Of a stretch of DNA of 64,000 nt, positions 11,883 to 23,853 are shown piece after piece. Both the position numbers and the translations under genes were made by a program. Position 1 is the stretch's first letter; the number at the start of each line of letters is the position of its first letter. Location: assembly GCA_029891345.1 (NCBI GenBank), contig CM056994.1, positions 222,771,991 through 222,835,990 of the forward strand, written 5' to 3'. Source of the stretch: Dryococelus australis. Its lineage: Eukaryota > Arthropoda > Insecta > Phasmatodea > Phasmatidae. The notes beneath the pieces are model-generated. The model was not told the DNA's origin, searched no databases, and saw only the letters and a list, made by a program, of their open reading frames with translations.

Positions 11883-12075
11883 TCCTAACCTACCCTATTT
11901 CTAAGTGTTAAGTGTAAGCCCGAGGTAGGAATGGGAGCTAATCGCGTCTCAGGGCGAACGCCTTGCGCCTACAAGGGAAGGAAGTCATGAAAGGAGACAT
12001 GCATCGCGGCAGAGAGGGATTGGGCAGCCATGGCTACCTCCCTGAGTGTACCTATAGTTAACCTATAACTAAGAA
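11883..12075 (-). repeat. Dispersed repeat D, copy 1
   Basis: This 190-bp block is matched in inverted orientation at 20368-20560. Shared marks are CTAAGTGTTAAGTG, GGGCAGCCATGGCTACCTCC (here) and its counterpart GGAGGTAGTCATGGCCG, and the palindrome-like end ACCTATAGTTAACCTATAAC. It has no open frame and no clear A or B box. Probably an unclassified short interspersed element or a fragment of a longer retroelement. Confidence 0.7.
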
Positions 12076-13856
12076 TAGAAAAGCAAAAACCGGTATAGGA
12101 ACAGTAAAAACCCTTCCGACAGAAAATAATTTGAAATAAATGCATGTAATTAAAAAAATGCTACAGGAAACGAGTGTGTGGAAACATGCTGTTTATTAGT
12201 GGGGAAGAAAGACTAATAGAGATGGGGCATTGCTTCTTAGAATGTTATTAACTGGCGCTGGCTTAACCAGCGTGATGCTTGCACATCACTCTGATGAGGG
12301 AAGCGGCGCTATTGGGCCTCTTCCCCCTGAATCCCCAGTAGATCCTGAAAAACTAAAATAAAAATAAATGAGCTGCCAGTAAGTGGTAGCAGTGCTAATA
12401 TACCTACTGGCTTTTACAGATACCGAAAGAGATGGTAAGCCTGTAGGAACGGAAAATTAATAACTAACCTAAATAACTTATAACTAACGTATGTCCTCGG
12501 GGGCATATTATGTGTTATGCTGTGCTACCTAGCCATGGTCTGTAACAGAGTATTTTTTCAACCATGATGCTACGAGTGCACGGAGCTTCGCTGGGAGGCT
12601 TTCGCCAGCTGTTGCAGAGAACACACTATCTCCACAAGCCTGTGCAGTCATTTGCAGATTAACTGGCCAGAGGCTGCCTTGGAATCAGCAGTACATACAT
12701 ACCTACAGCTGGTTGGAGTGATCTCCGCTGTAACGACACTCGCAGTCCGCAGACTTTACTGTCGCTGTCCCTCGTCGCTTTACTGGCTCGCAGTTTCACT
12801 GTCTTCGCACATCCACCGCTTAACGTCGCGCATTCCTCCGAAATCTAAACTCTTGGCTCGGAGGCCCTTCATAGCTTAAATAATCTCGCTGGTTCGATCT
12901 GAAGGGTTCCCCGCGCCTCGAGTCTCACAGAGAGAGGCTAGGAAACTGACCAGAACATTCTTGTAACGATAACCCCATCGATGCAACCCTTTCAACGACC
13001 GGAGTGCACGATCCCAGATAAACTTATCGCGGCGGTGTAAATCTCCGCGCGCTCCTTGGGTTACCGCTCGCCTCTGACACACTGATTCGCTCACTCGAGC
13101 AGGATGGATGCAGATCAGCAAGCAGGTTATAATATATTAGTACCTGAATACGTGTTTATTCAGTTTTAGCCAACGCAAACAAACTGCTTTGCGATCTCAA
13201 AAGGAGCACAAAAGACAATATATTATTCTCTGGTGATTTTGGAGATAGTGTAAGAGAATAACATTACCGCTGAAACAAAAGCCATGGAACAAAAAATACA
13301 AAACGATGAGACTGAAAATCCTCGGCAGACTTATCTTTTGTCTTTAGCACGTGTTCTCAACACTGGCTCGCATATTGCTACAACAATGATCGAATTCGTA
13401 TGTTCAAACAGAACGCGCCGATGTTTACGTTTGGTGTATAACAAAGCCACATAAAAAAAAAAAAAAAAAGAATATCATGCGTAATTTGGTTATGTCGAAA
13501 TTATATATTACAATGTTGTCGTCAGACGAAATGTATAGACACTTAAAAGCACTTAATTATGTAAATATTTACTTTACCAGTGTCGACTTTTGACATTCTT
13601 AATGGAAAACAAAAACAGCACTTCAGCGTTATAGCACAGAAATGGTTACTGCGCAACTGGCATGCGCGAAAAAAAAAAGTAAAACTGGATATAAAGACGC
13701 CGTAAAAATTATACAGAACCACATAATGTGAATTTGGGGGGGAAAAATCATAATTGTGATGGTTTTTGCCTATTAGTGCAGCATATTTAAGTGTTAAAGG
13801 CGCATTAAACAACTTCATTTATAGCGTATGGAGGATTTTCTAAACAACGTCCAATA
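12076..13856. other. Intergenic DNA with a GC-richer block
   Basis: The block at about 12560-13110 is richer in G and C than the surroundings and contains phrases such as CGCGCCTCGAGTCTCACAG. I suspect a fragment of an LTR or a retroelement leader, but see no TG...CA ends or duplication. The rest is AT-rich with an A run at 13454-13469. Confidence 0.3.
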
Positions 13857-14023
13857 TCGAGAGATAGACAGCGATAGACAGAGAGAGACAGAGAGACAGA
13901 CAGAGAAACAGACACACAGAGAGACAGAAAGACAGACAGAGGAACAGAGACAGACAGAGGCACAGAGAGACATAGACCAAGACAGATAGACAGACAGAGA
14001 CACCGAGATACAGGCAGAGACAC

Positions 14024-14083
<60 letters not shown>

Positions 14084-14089
14084 AGACGT
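13857..14089. repeat. GA-rich microsatellite (GAGACA, GATAGACA, then GA)
   Basis: About 230 bp of almost pure purine on the plus strand: GACAGA/GAGACA units grading into an uninterrupted (GA)n of about 46 bp at 14031-14076. Minus-strand frames encode Ser/Leu/Val/Cys repeats that are only a reading of the microsatellite. Confidence 0.95.
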
Positions 14090-15212
14090 AAATAACTAAA
14101 CTTTGGACAGTTTTTGCAATTTTTGCAGTTATAATCTAAGAAATGTGCACATGAAATATTTCGTTTTGACAAATTTTTTTCAGCACGTTAAGAGATTGTG
14201 CTCTGGAACACGTGAGATGAAAAGCTGTTGCCTGAACTGACTCAGTTCGCTAAACAACTGTGTGCCGTGTGTATAAAGCGACTGTTTTTTTAAGCATTGA
14301 AGGTACTTTGCTGCATCGTAAATGTCGGTTGTATCCATAAATATATTACTAACAAATCAGCAAAATGAAAATAATATAAATGCTGGTGAATGCGAGAACA
14401 TTTATTTTTTGCTAAACTGAGTGTCCCTTCATGGTTTGGTTACAAGCCCGTTCTGGCGTCACTCCATCGTTCCTAAATGTCTCGCTTCTATAAATAATCC
14501 CGAACAGCCGTAGTTTTGTTCGACGTAGTCACGCACAGTTACCCTCCTAAGTAATTTAGTCTAATTACGTTATCATCAACTCACCACCTAATTTATACTT
14601 AATTATTTAAAAAGGTGATTCTAGTTTTCTGATTTGTAACTGCCTGGCAATAGAAATATCTCTTACTTTAACTACTACAATTTAGGTGTTAAAATTTTTA
14701 CACAGGTCACCTTGCTCATTTTCTAAATTATTCAACCACCATTTTCCTTAAATGAGCGTTTTGTATATTTTCTAGAAATATAATATAACGACACTCGTAA
14801 ATATAAAATATAACTTACAAGGAAAACAAAACAAAAATATTGTGGGACAACGGAAGACCTCGTCATCACACAATTGTCATATTTTTCCATCAGGAACTTC
14901 CTCAGCCCTCAAGAAGTAATAAGATCTGTGAATTGAACACGAAGTGTGAACAAAATGTTGGACTTTTCGGGTTGTTTAGTTGTATTCTAATAATTTCAAG
15001 TCAAATCATTTCCATAAACGTGGCAGTACATTCCGTATCGATTGACTTTCATTCTACAAAGCTTCCTTTTGTATTATGGTCACAGTTCTGTAGCAGCCCG
15101 GTGGTCCATTCCCCCTTCTCCTTCAACGTATTGTCAACTTACAGCAGTTTGCCTGACTCATCCGACGGCAATCAGGTTGGTTCATCGTAGAATGACGTTC
15201 TGTGTGGGGGTG
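14090..15212. other. AT-rich stretch without recognised features
   Basis: I see nothing I can assign. The 116-codon frame at 14840-15190 has no recognisable motif. Confidence 0.45.
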
Positions 15213-15472
15213 GAGGGGAAGTGAAGTGAAGAGATTTGGGCGGCTGTCAACAAGATCTTGAGCCGATGAAGGTGATCGAGGTGAGTATGGAGCAGCGTCG
15301 GAATGAAAGGGTGAGTGAAAAGGGACATCCCCGAGAAAACCCGCCGCCAAGCGGCATCGTCCGGCACAATTCCCACTTGCGAAAATCCGGGAGTGACCCG
15401 GCCGGGGATTGAACGCGGTTCGCCTCGGTGGGAGGCGAGTATATTAACCGCTCAGCCATCTTGGTGCCGAGA
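15213..15472 (-). repeat. tRNA-derived SINE, family S1, copy 1
   Basis: Read on the minus strand it begins CGGCACCAAGATGGCTGAGC, which contains a textbook A box (TGGCTGAGCGG), then a B-box-like GCGTTCAATCCCC. The shared body follows: GGACGATGCCGC, GGCGGGTTTTCTCGGGGA, TTCCGACGCTGCTCCATACT, then the tail near CGGCTCAAGATCTTG. Full or partial relatives lie at 30018, 37958, 41421, 43858, 60721 and 63137. The head resembles a serine- or leucine-type tRNA, while other copies have a different head, TGGTGTAGTGGTTAGAC. Confidence 0.85.
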
Positions 15473-16131
15473 AGTTGGTGATATAACCGCTTAAAAGGAT
15501 ATGATTGATTATAAAACCTTTTACTTAATTGACATTTAACTGGGGCAAACTCAACTCAGCGCTCTACTGACTGATGATTGGTCAGCTATGAACGTTGTAC
15601 TGTACAGCAACTGTAATAGTAGGACTGTGATGAGTGATAATAGAGACCAACAGAAGCTTTGTTCCTACAATAAGCGACTCACTTCTAACTTGTCTTGACT
15701 GCCTGTAACTTTGTGCAGTCCTTACAGTGTTAAGACGTGGAGGGAGCTCCTTGTCTTGCATTGCTGCCAACTTTAGATACAGGCAGATAAGTTTGTGGAG
15801 GTTAATTTCTGAACTGCCCAGCTAACCGTGAAATTAGCTGTACCGAAGCGATGGCCTCGGAAACTGGTACATTAAAAGTTGGCCGTCGACATTGTGAATA
15901 ATAAAATGAGGTTTCGCTTGTAAGGCACAGGCAACGGAATGAAAGGATAGGAGGGAGCGGGAGTGAGCCATGAAACCTCCATCAGCCACCAGTGACGCGA
16001 TCACAACGTCCGCCATGTTACCGCGGGGGTGAGGGGTCGGGGCGACGCAGCCGCCAGTCCCTGACAACTTGGCGATACGCGAGAGCAACATTGCTGGTCG
16101 GTGTCGTGTGAAAGCAGCAGAATCGGTGCTA
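15473..16131. other. Intergenic DNA
   Basis: Moderately AT-rich, with a more balanced patch at 15930-16100. No shared repeat or coding segment recognised. Confidence 0.45.
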
Positions 16132-16570
16132 AAAGTTGTTCGCGATAAAGTGAGCATTTTTAAAAGCAACCTTGGAAAAAATCACAGCCCCTGCTCTGCA
16201 TATATTTTTTAACGGGCTCCCTAAGTGGCATGCGCCCAGTAAAGTTGGTAACGATGTATGTGAAGTATTAGTTCCGTATCTTAACGTCGAATAAAAAGTG
16301 TCAGGCAACCATTTCTGATAATTAAATTATTTCTTTCGCTTTCTGTATTTTTTTGTTTGTTTTTAATGCGTCGAAGTGTGAAAATGAATAGATTTGTGCA
16401 ATATTTACTTTTCTAATAATTTCACAGTTTCGCTTGACCGACGCATGGATAAAGTGATGGGGCCCTCGACAATGTTAATCTACATAGAGCTGGAGAATAC
16501 AGAACGTGCATACAAGCAGATCTTAATCTGGGCTTTCAAAAGTAGGCCTACTCATTTTATCGTGAATAGC
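16132..16570 (+). mobile_element. Type A TA-flanked MITE, copy 2
   Basis: The left end AAAGTTGTTCGCGATAAAGT and right end CTCATTTTATCGTGAATAGC are diverged versions of the family ends. The interior keeps CAGTAAAGTTGGTAACGATG and CGCTTGACCGACGCATGG. The right TIR contains a small insertion (GTAGGCCTACTC in place of GTGCTC), so this is an older copy. Confidence 0.85.
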
Positions 16571-16905
16571 ATATAGAGACATTTCACAGCCTGTTACAAT
16601 ATGTACAGCCCATTTTTAAAATGAAAAATAACGGCTGTCTTCACCAAGGATTGATGCAAGAAGTAGTGTGTGTGGGGGTTACATAGAACATGACCTTCCT
16701 GCCTGAAACTCGTACTTTGACATGAAAGTGTCGAGTGAATGTTTTTAAAAGTAAACTGAAACTGTATCATAATTGTTTGAAACGCGAATTCAATGTGATG
16801 AATTCAACACTATTTCCTAAAATTATGATATGACAGTTGCTCTTCTCCCATACCATAGCTCGAAAGTATACACATGCACCTGCACAACAGGGATGTGAAA
16901 AATCT

Positions 16906-16922
16906 CCCCCCCCCCCCCCCCC
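16906..16922. repeat. C homopolymer (17)
   Basis: An uninterrupted run of C on the plus strand, one of several C or G runs of 10-29 bp in this window (19570, 21584, 28151, 33248, 45682). Confidence 0.9.
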
Positions 16923-17645
16923 TCATAACCCTTCACAAGCAACTGAATGTCTAGATCTGTTACTGGTCACTATGATCTTGTGTTATTTCAAGGAGTCTGT
17001 TCAATTATTTGTTACGGGCGATGGCATCAGCAGTGAGCCAATTCTCAAGTTTTTATTTCTTATTCATGGAAACCGTGTTATTGACGATTGTGATATGGCA
17101 AGTCTGCAACCTTGATGCTGTTTAATTATGCAACAAAAAATTTAAGCTAATTATTTTGTGTTTATCAAGTCGTGCTTATGTGTATATCAAGCAGTGCATA
17201 TTGTAGTCATCATTATAGCCTTTAAGCAGATCTTAATGGGCAGTGGTATTATCGTAGTGCTTTATGGCAAAATTAAATTAATTAAACAATTGCTTATTCT
17301 TTATTTTATTTTTTCATTAATATAGCTACTTGGAAATTTAGCTTATGCGTATAATATCAAATAATGCCCATGTCGTTCCTACCAAATTTTATATTCAAGT
17401 AAGGCTGCTGACTACATATTAAATTTACATGCATTAGGCACAATGGAAGAAGTGATAATCGGAATGCCAATTTGAATTAAACCTGATATTTATGTCAGCA
17501 ATAGAACCACCGAAATATTTTATTTATAACTGTAGTTTTCATTTCCAGTTTTGCGAAGTAGGCTACTGTATTATGATAACGGACCCAGAAAAATATTAGC
17601 ATATAGAAAATTATACGGAAGTTACTACACATTCATTTATAGATT

Positions 17646-17686
<41 letters not shown>

Positions 17687-18122
17687 CTACATTTACTTTC
17701 AAAATATAGGCATTTATTATCTTTGATAAGCTCTGGAACCTTAAAACAGTTGTAAATCAAACTTGGTACTCGTCAGTACCTTTCATTGAAACATATTCTT
17801 CATGGCATAGTGGAACAGTATTTGCAGTTTGGTTATTTATTAGTTACTTGATTTGAGGTTTTCCATTTTAAGTGTTTTGTAATAATAACCTATGGGAATT
17901 TATAAATGCATCATATATTTACAAATTATTAAATCAGCGTAATAATATTGTGCAATAAAGAAGTGACGTCGATTATATGATAACACGGAAGTTTAAAACA
18001 CTTGTACACCCATTTACCTGGACAAAAAAAATGAAGAGCGCAATACCGATTTCTTTGTCAGCAGTTAGGCGCTTCTTAGGCTGCTGTCACACAGTCAAAT
18101 ATTTCTGTCTAATTGCTTCATA
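16923..18122. other. AT-rich DNA with a (TA)n microsatellite
   Basis: A (TA)17 run lies at 17651-17684. Otherwise nothing I can assign. The 92-codon frame at 16837-17115 has no recognisable motif. Confidence 0.5.
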
Positions 18123-18530
18123 AAGGCTGTTCACGATAAAGTGAGCACTTTTGAAATCAACCTTAGAAACAGTCACTACCCCGACCTGCATATATGTTAA
18201 GGGCGCACAGAGTGACATGCTCCCAGTAAAGTTGGTTACGATGAATTGAAAGTAGTTCCATATCTTAACGTCAAATAAAAAGTGTTATGTAACCATTTAA
18301 AATTGATTTAAATAATTTCTTTCACTTTCTGTTTTTTAAATTCATCGACGTGTAAAAATGAGCAGGTCTGCAAAATATTTACTTTCCTAATAACTCTACA
18401 GCTTCAATTGACCGACGCATGAATAAAGTGATGAGGCACATGGCAATGATGATTTTACATAAGGCGGAACACACATACACGTAGATCTTAAGCAGGGTTT
18501 TCAAAAGTGCTCATTTTACCGTGAATGGTC
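18123..18530 (+). mobile_element. Type A TA-flanked MITE, copy 3
   Basis: The left end AAGGCTGTTCACGATAAAGT is intact and preceded by TA. The right end reads TTTTACCGTGAATGGTC followed by TA. The interior keeps the family marks in order, with a short deletion near GGCGGAACACACATACACG. Confidence 0.88.
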
Positions 18531-20367
18531 TATAATAAGTTGGAACGTTGTGACGCAGCCGAAACTTCAAGTACGCCATCATGTTTGAAGGCTCGAGTTT
18601 CCATCAGACATTTTGTGTATCCGTTAGGTCCGAAAATTTCATTGATATTTGAAGAGTTCTGCCTATGAGAGCCCTGCAAATAACAAACGGTTATTTCTGA
18701 CGCCACTTAACTATAAAATTGCTACCAATGACTAGAAACGAAATAAGGTTATAGAGATAAGGTTATTGAGATAATTCATTTACATTAAGGCACAAATGCT
18801 GTTGGAAGTATACACTAAGCAATAATAGTACAAAATCGAAGGTAATATACTTCTCCGCGCAGAAAATATCTACGGTAAATAAATTCACTGTTCAATTTAG
18901 ATGTGAAAATAAATCACGAGATTCTCAATATAACATTCTGCAATGGGCTGCATGGTTACACGATAGTAGTGTCCCGCTTTGAAAATGATGTTTAAATAAA
19001 ACTTTGAGTAGATACTTCAAATGACTAGCAGTGACAGATATTTAAACATATTAAAAACCATTTTACTAAATAATTTTGAGGGGGAAAAGTTTACGGCTGC
19101 ATTGTCGAATGTACCCTAATGAAAAAACATAATTCGGTTTTTAATAAAAAAGTTTTTTTACGTCTTCCAAAAACAAAAAAATTAACTGATCGACTACTAA
19201 CATTTCGTTATCTCCAGAAAAGCTTAAAAATAATGTATAAAAAACCATATCTCTGTTATGAGATTCCAAACAGCGAGAAACTCGTACCGTTTATCCACTT
19301 CTTATTTCGAATGCTAACTTATCTTCATATCTACTGTAGGTTAATGCCATATTTCATTAAATTATTAATTAATAACAATTTTGTTTCAAACAGCATAAAA
19401 TTGCCTTTGAAAACAAAGTTTATTATTTGTTCTTGTCTCGTGTAAAATAGCAGTTTTTGCAGTTTTCTCATGAGGGTAACTGCATATTTGAAGGAGAAAA
19501 TTGTACAGTATGACAGTGACTGTGCACAGGGATATTTTTATTGCTACATGCGAAAATAGGTTTTCGTGCCCCCCCCCCCCACCCTTAAGAACTACTATTC
19601 ATTACAATTTGTCCTCTTTCTAACTCTTATCTCTCACATTTACAACGATTTTTGCAGTAGCAATATTGAAAGCATGTAATGCATTATTCAATTATTTCTA
19701 ATACTCATGAGAAAATTACATTCGATGATGTACTAATATAGAAGAAACTACAATTCTCTTATATTAACTTTTTTTAAATTTACTTCAGATACATACATTG
19801 TATATGTTCAGACAACAAACTTTGCCATACGAATACGCCAAACATTAAAATCTGTCATAAATTTCATTAAGATATTGGTATAAAATATAATAAAGAAGTT
19901 TTATACGAGCTTTCTCGGAGGGATAAAAGCCATAGGAGGATCAAAGTCAAAGGAGCTTATGTAATTGTGAGATTTATTTATTTATTCCAGGGGAAAAATA
20001 CTTTTATTAAACTACTTCTCTTTAGATAGTGCAAGATAAAGGTGCCACTACTTTGGCGCCGCGGCCACTGTTTGGCCACAGGGTATAGATATGTATGTAC
20101 ACAGAGACGAGATTGCATGATATCAGAGAGGTGTGCGAACACCTCTCTGGTTAATTCAGCGTCTTTCCCACTTGCCAAGGCAAAGGATGATTAAAGAAGT
20201 TCCTGTCCCATCTCTACTAGCTTTTTCATCTCTACTAACACAAGCATGTTCCACTGTCTCCTGTAGCATTTCTATTTAATGCATGAATAATTTTGAACTA
20301 TATTCTGTCAACTGGGATTTTACGGTGTCTATGTCGGTTTTTCCCAGTCTCTTCTAGTGATAGCTTA
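18531..20367. other. AT-rich stretch; one short hairpin
   Basis: A perfect 10-bp hairpin (AGAGAGGTGT, four-base loop, ACACCTCTCT) lies at about 20125-20148. A broken C run lies near 19570-19580. The 108-codon frame at 19119-19445 is Lys-, Leu- and Phe-rich, as expected of AT-rich DNA, and has no recognisable motif. Confidence 0.45.
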
Positions 20368-20560
20368 GTTATAAGTACACTTAGGGAGGTAGTCATGGCC
20401 GCAGTTGCAGGCCATGGCTGCCCAATCCGTCCCTGCCATGATGCATGTTTCCTTGCATGATTTCCTATCCTTGTAGGCGTAAGGGGTTAGCCCTAAGATG
20501 CAATAAAATCCCGTCCTACCCACCGGGCTTTCACTTAACACTTAGTTATAGGGTAGTTAG
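20368..20560 (+). repeat. Dispersed repeat D, copy 2
   Basis: Inverted relative of 11883-12075: it starts TTAGTTATAAGTACACTTAG, passes GGCCATGGCTGCCCAATCCG and CCTTGTAGGCGTAAGG, and ends CACTTAGTTATAGGGTAG. It sits about 25 bp before repeat E copy 1. Confidence 0.7.
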
Positions 20561-20584
20561 AAATAAATAAGAGGTTGCATAGTG

Positions 20585-21300
20585 GGTCCTTCGACGTGGG
20601 GGTGCCCATTCTCCTATTGTCTGTACAAGGTTCTGGGAACGACCTCGTGTCTGACTGGCTACTGCGTCCTGAGAAAGGTTCTCTACCTGCTGATCTGCCG
20701 GCTGGACCAGGCGCTGATTGGTGTACGCTGTTCTGACGTGTTGCTATGTGTGAGTGTAGTTCGCGGCTGTCGCAACGACGTGGGTAGGTTGCGAGGTTAT
20801 AACACTGTTCATGTAGACAAGTGCTTTGAGATGTTTGCACACTTACTCGTAAGCAGTTTGCAGTTCAATTATATTTAATTCAAACTAGTCGAATTATTTT
20901 ATTCACATAAAAGCACTTTTCTTTTGGAAATGAATATATAAACAAACACGTTCATAGGCTATTTACGGTAAAGTGAGCACTTTTGAAAGCTGTCTCATCT
21001 GGAATAATATCAATAAATGTATTTTATTTCAGCCTTAGATGCTAACTTCCGAGTGTGGTGGAATATACACACTGTGTTCACTACTTATATGGCGATATCC
21101 AGTTAAAAGGGCGGTTAAAGGATAAAATGAATGGCTGAAAGGAGAAAGTAACTAGGGCCTTAAAAGTGCTCACTTTACCGTAAACAGCCTATGTCACTGT
21201 TGACCATGAGACTTTGATAGTAGTGTTGACTTGGGGTAGGTCACGTTCGGTACATGCACAGAAGACGAACAATCGGTCTACCTCATATTTAGTCTTTAGC
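20585..21300 (+). repeat. Dispersed repeat E, copy 1, split by a type B MITE
   Basis: The left part matches 32945 onward (GACGTGGGGGTGCCCATTCT against GATGTGGGCGTACCCACTCC). Further shared marks are TGATTGGTGTACG against TGATTGGCTTACG, AAGTGCTTT..GAGATGTT and ATATAAACAAACACGTT. After the MITE at 20957-21189 it resumes with CACTGTTGACC, TTGGGGTAGGTCA and GGTCTACCTCAT. With the MITE removed it is about 480 bp. I see no open frame or terminal repeats, so the class is unknown. Confidence 0.8.
20957..21189 (+). mobile_element. Type B TA-flanked MITE, copy 2, nested in repeat E
   Basis: TA, then GGCTATTTACGGTAAAGTGA at the left, and CACTTTACCGTAAACAGCC, then TA, at the right. The unoccupied repeat E copies at 33541-33565 and 25595-25625 read straight across this point, so the insertion is younger than repeat E and its ends are well defined. 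Confidence 0.9.
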
Positions 21301-21889
21301 CGCTTTATCCTTAAGTAGTCTTGAGGTTCAGCGCTCCATGCGGTCGCATGTTTCGCATGGGCCTTAATCTTCCCTCTGCTTCACAGAAGTGTGGGTAGTG
21401 TTACCCGCCGTTGGGGTTGTGGCGAGCTCTCCGCTCTGTTCCTCCTCGAATTTGCTCTTCGCCGCCGCAACTTCTTGTTCTTTCGGCTCAAGCCGACGGC
21501 AAACAGCAAACTAATTTTGCGAGTCCATTACTTTGTGAGCTCGGTACATCTCACTTCTGCAGGGGAAACTTTTTTTTTCTTCGCCCCCCCCCCCCCCCCC
21601 CCCCCCCCCCCCGCCGTGGCGCAGTCCGTAGACGAAGTCTGCACTAGGGCGAAAAGGCTGGAGCCGGTATCCGTGTGCGGTCGATTGCCTTGCCCCTGGA
21701 ACATTTCTTGCTGAGCTCTGCTAAACGGTCGTTCCGCGGCAGAAAAAGTGCGGACGCTCGTCTTCTGAATGTGCGGCTCATCTGTCACTACTCAGAACAC
21801 CTCCCGCCAGAAACCGTTCCGTTGGCATCACTGGGGGAAAAAAAAGTCCCTGCGACAGTTTTCATGCAGTCGCATATAAAGAAAGTATA
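21301..21889. other. GC-richer patch with a 29-bp C run
   Basis: The C homopolymer spans 21584-21612. Frames across it on both strands read as proline or glycine runs and are not evidence of coding. The patch at 21380-21830 is more balanced in base composition than its surroundings but carries no splice-bounded frame I can defend. Confidence 0.5.
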
Positions 21890-23073
21890 GGCTGTTCACA
21901 TTAAACTGAACACTTTTGAAAGCCTTGCTTAAGGTTGAAGTAAAGCAACTGCCTATGGAGCATTGCACCCAACTATACAAAGTGAAGAACTCATAAAACA
22001 ACTAGTACAGATACCAAGAAAATTGTCAGAAAAGTGCGATTTATGTTGTATACGAAAGAAAAATGTACATATTTTGCAAGATTATAAAATTTATTTGCTA
22101 AAATATACTTTTAAAATGTAAAGAATTAATCTATCTATAGAGTCCGCATTTTTAACAAAATTTAACCGCACTTCCATTCTGGATACTTCAGAAAGCAGAA
22201 TTTACGATAAACTTTTTCAAGATAGATTGTCATAATATTTACTGTCAGTGCATGTAAGAAAATTGTAATAATGGATCATATCAATTTTATCATTAAATTT
22301 ATTTACGATAGTTTCAACCATAAATGTTTGCGACAAATGGACGCATATATAATCATTTACAGAAATGATTTTACAATTTTCTTACATGCAATCATTGTAA
22401 ATATTATGATAATCTTGAGATTTTACTGTAAGTTCTGCTTTCTGAAGTATCCAGAATAGAAAAGCGCTAAATTTGGTTAAAAAAGCAGACTATCGATCGA
22501 TTAATTTTTTAAAATTTAAAAGTATATTTTAGTAAAACATTGGATAGTGTCGTAAAAATATATACATTCTCCCTTTCATATAAAGCAAAAGTCGCACTTT
22601 TCTGACAATTTTTATGGTGTCTGTACTACTTTTTAAAATGAGTTCTTCACTTTGTATAGTCGGGTGCTGTGATCAATAGGCAGTTGCTTTACTTCAACCT
22701 TAAGATCTACTTGTATGCCATTGTGTACTTTTGCCATATATCAAATTAATATTGCCATGGGCCTCGTCGCATTACTTATGCGTCGGTCACGCAAAAATGT
22801 GAAATTGTTTAAAACTTTTATATTTTACAAAGTTGATCATTCTTATATGCATTTAAAAGATGGAAAGCAAAATAAATAATTTTAGTATATACGAATGTTC
22901 ACCCTAACACGTTTAATTCAAATTTAAAACAAGGAACAACTACTTTATTTCCGTCGTTACCAACTTAACTGGGCGCATGCCGGTCAGTTGTGCCTGTTAA
23001 AATGTGTGCATGTAAGGGCAGTGGCACTTTTCAAAGGTTGATACCAGAAGTGCTCACATAACTATAAACAGAC
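21890..23073 (-). mobile_element. Type A MITE, reverse, interrupted by a TTAA element
   Basis: The left end GGCTGTTCACATTAAACTGA is preceded by TA. After AAAGCCTTGCTTAA the family sequence stops, and it resumes at 22700 with TTAAGATCTACTTGTATGCC. The rest of a reverse type A copy follows (GGGCCTCGTCGCATTACTTA, CCAACTTAACTGGGCGCATG). The right end TGCTCACATAACTATAAACA is altered. Its right half is repeated in inverted orientation just downstream (23195-23441). Confidence 0.85.
21933..22699. mobile_element. Long-palindrome element in a TTAA target, 767 bp
   Basis: Exact TTAA lies on both sides (21929-21932 and 22700-22703). The left arm begins GGTTGAAGTAAAGCAACTGC and the right arm ends GCAGTTGCTTTACTTCAACC, its perfect reverse complement. 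The complementarity continues with mismatches for about 340 bp per arm (for example CAAAGTGAAGAACTCAT and ATGAGTTCTTCACTTTG), leaving only about 90 bp unpaired in the centre. TTAA duplication is typical of piggyBac-type transposition, so it is probably a non-autonomous piggyBac-like element. No transposase is present. Confidence 0.9.
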
Positions 23074-23441
23074 CACAAAAATATATATATATACACACAC
23101 ACTCACAACTGAAGCTCTGCGATGTTTGAGAGCATAGCAGATGCCGTTACGCCTCTGAGTTGTAACACGAACACGTCGAAAACTCAGTTATGAGCTGTTT
23201 ATAGTTATGTGAGCACTTCTGGAATCAACCTTTGAAAAGTGTCACTGCCCTTACATGATATACAATTTAACAGGCACAATTGACCCGGCATGCGCCCAGT
23301 CAAGTTGGTAACGACGGAAATAAAGTAGTTGTTCCTTGTTTTAAATTTGAATTAAACGTGTTAGGGTGAACATTCGTATATACTAAAATTATTTATTTTG
23401 CTTTCTATCTTTTAAACGCATATAAGAATTATCAACTTTGT
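22828..23441. repeat. Inverted duplication of half a type A MITE
   Basis: The right half of the broken MITE (22828-23069) reappears in opposite orientation at 23195-23441, about 125 bp away. Both halves share unusual changes not seen in other copies: TATAGTTATGTGAGCACTTC at the end, and TTAGGGTGAACATTCGTATA inside. Two independent insertions would not share these, so one was copied from the other. The second half stops at a (TA)13 run (23442-23467). Confidence 0.85.
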
Positions 23442-23467
23442 TATATATATATATATATATATATATA

Positions 23468-23853
23468 ACAATCGTACAATTAATAAAAAATAAATTACAT
23501 TCACAAATGAGGCAATGCACGCTGCAAGAAGATGCCAACAAATACAAGACATCTATAATATCGTACAAGAAAATGTTTGTGCAATTAAAAAAAGTATTGC
23601 TGTAAATAAGATAATCCTGTCATATTTTTCATTTACGGCTGCCCATGAACTTTTGTAGAGTAACTTTCACTAAGCATAAGCCTACCTTAACACTAATTAA
23701 GACAAGACCTGTTAGCGGCCCTTGTTAAATTTTTTGCAAACAGTTTGGTTAATTTTATGTGTACATTACATAAAGAAACAGTAACATTTTGACTTTGGCA
23801 TGTTGTTTTGCAAAAACCATGCGATCCAAAAAAAAGTATCTGAAGAAAACTTA
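23468..23853. other. AT-rich stretch without recognised features
   Basis: Nothing I can assign between the (TA)n run and the Tc1/mariner element. Confidence 0.5.

Noticed and set aside
13805..14172. Overlapping minus-strand frames rich in Ser, Leu, Cys and Val
   Set aside because: They are readings of the GAGACA/GA microsatellite in three frames, not proteins.
21391..21788. Proline- and glycine-rich frames on both strands
   Set aside because: They depend on the 29-bp C run; composition explains them.
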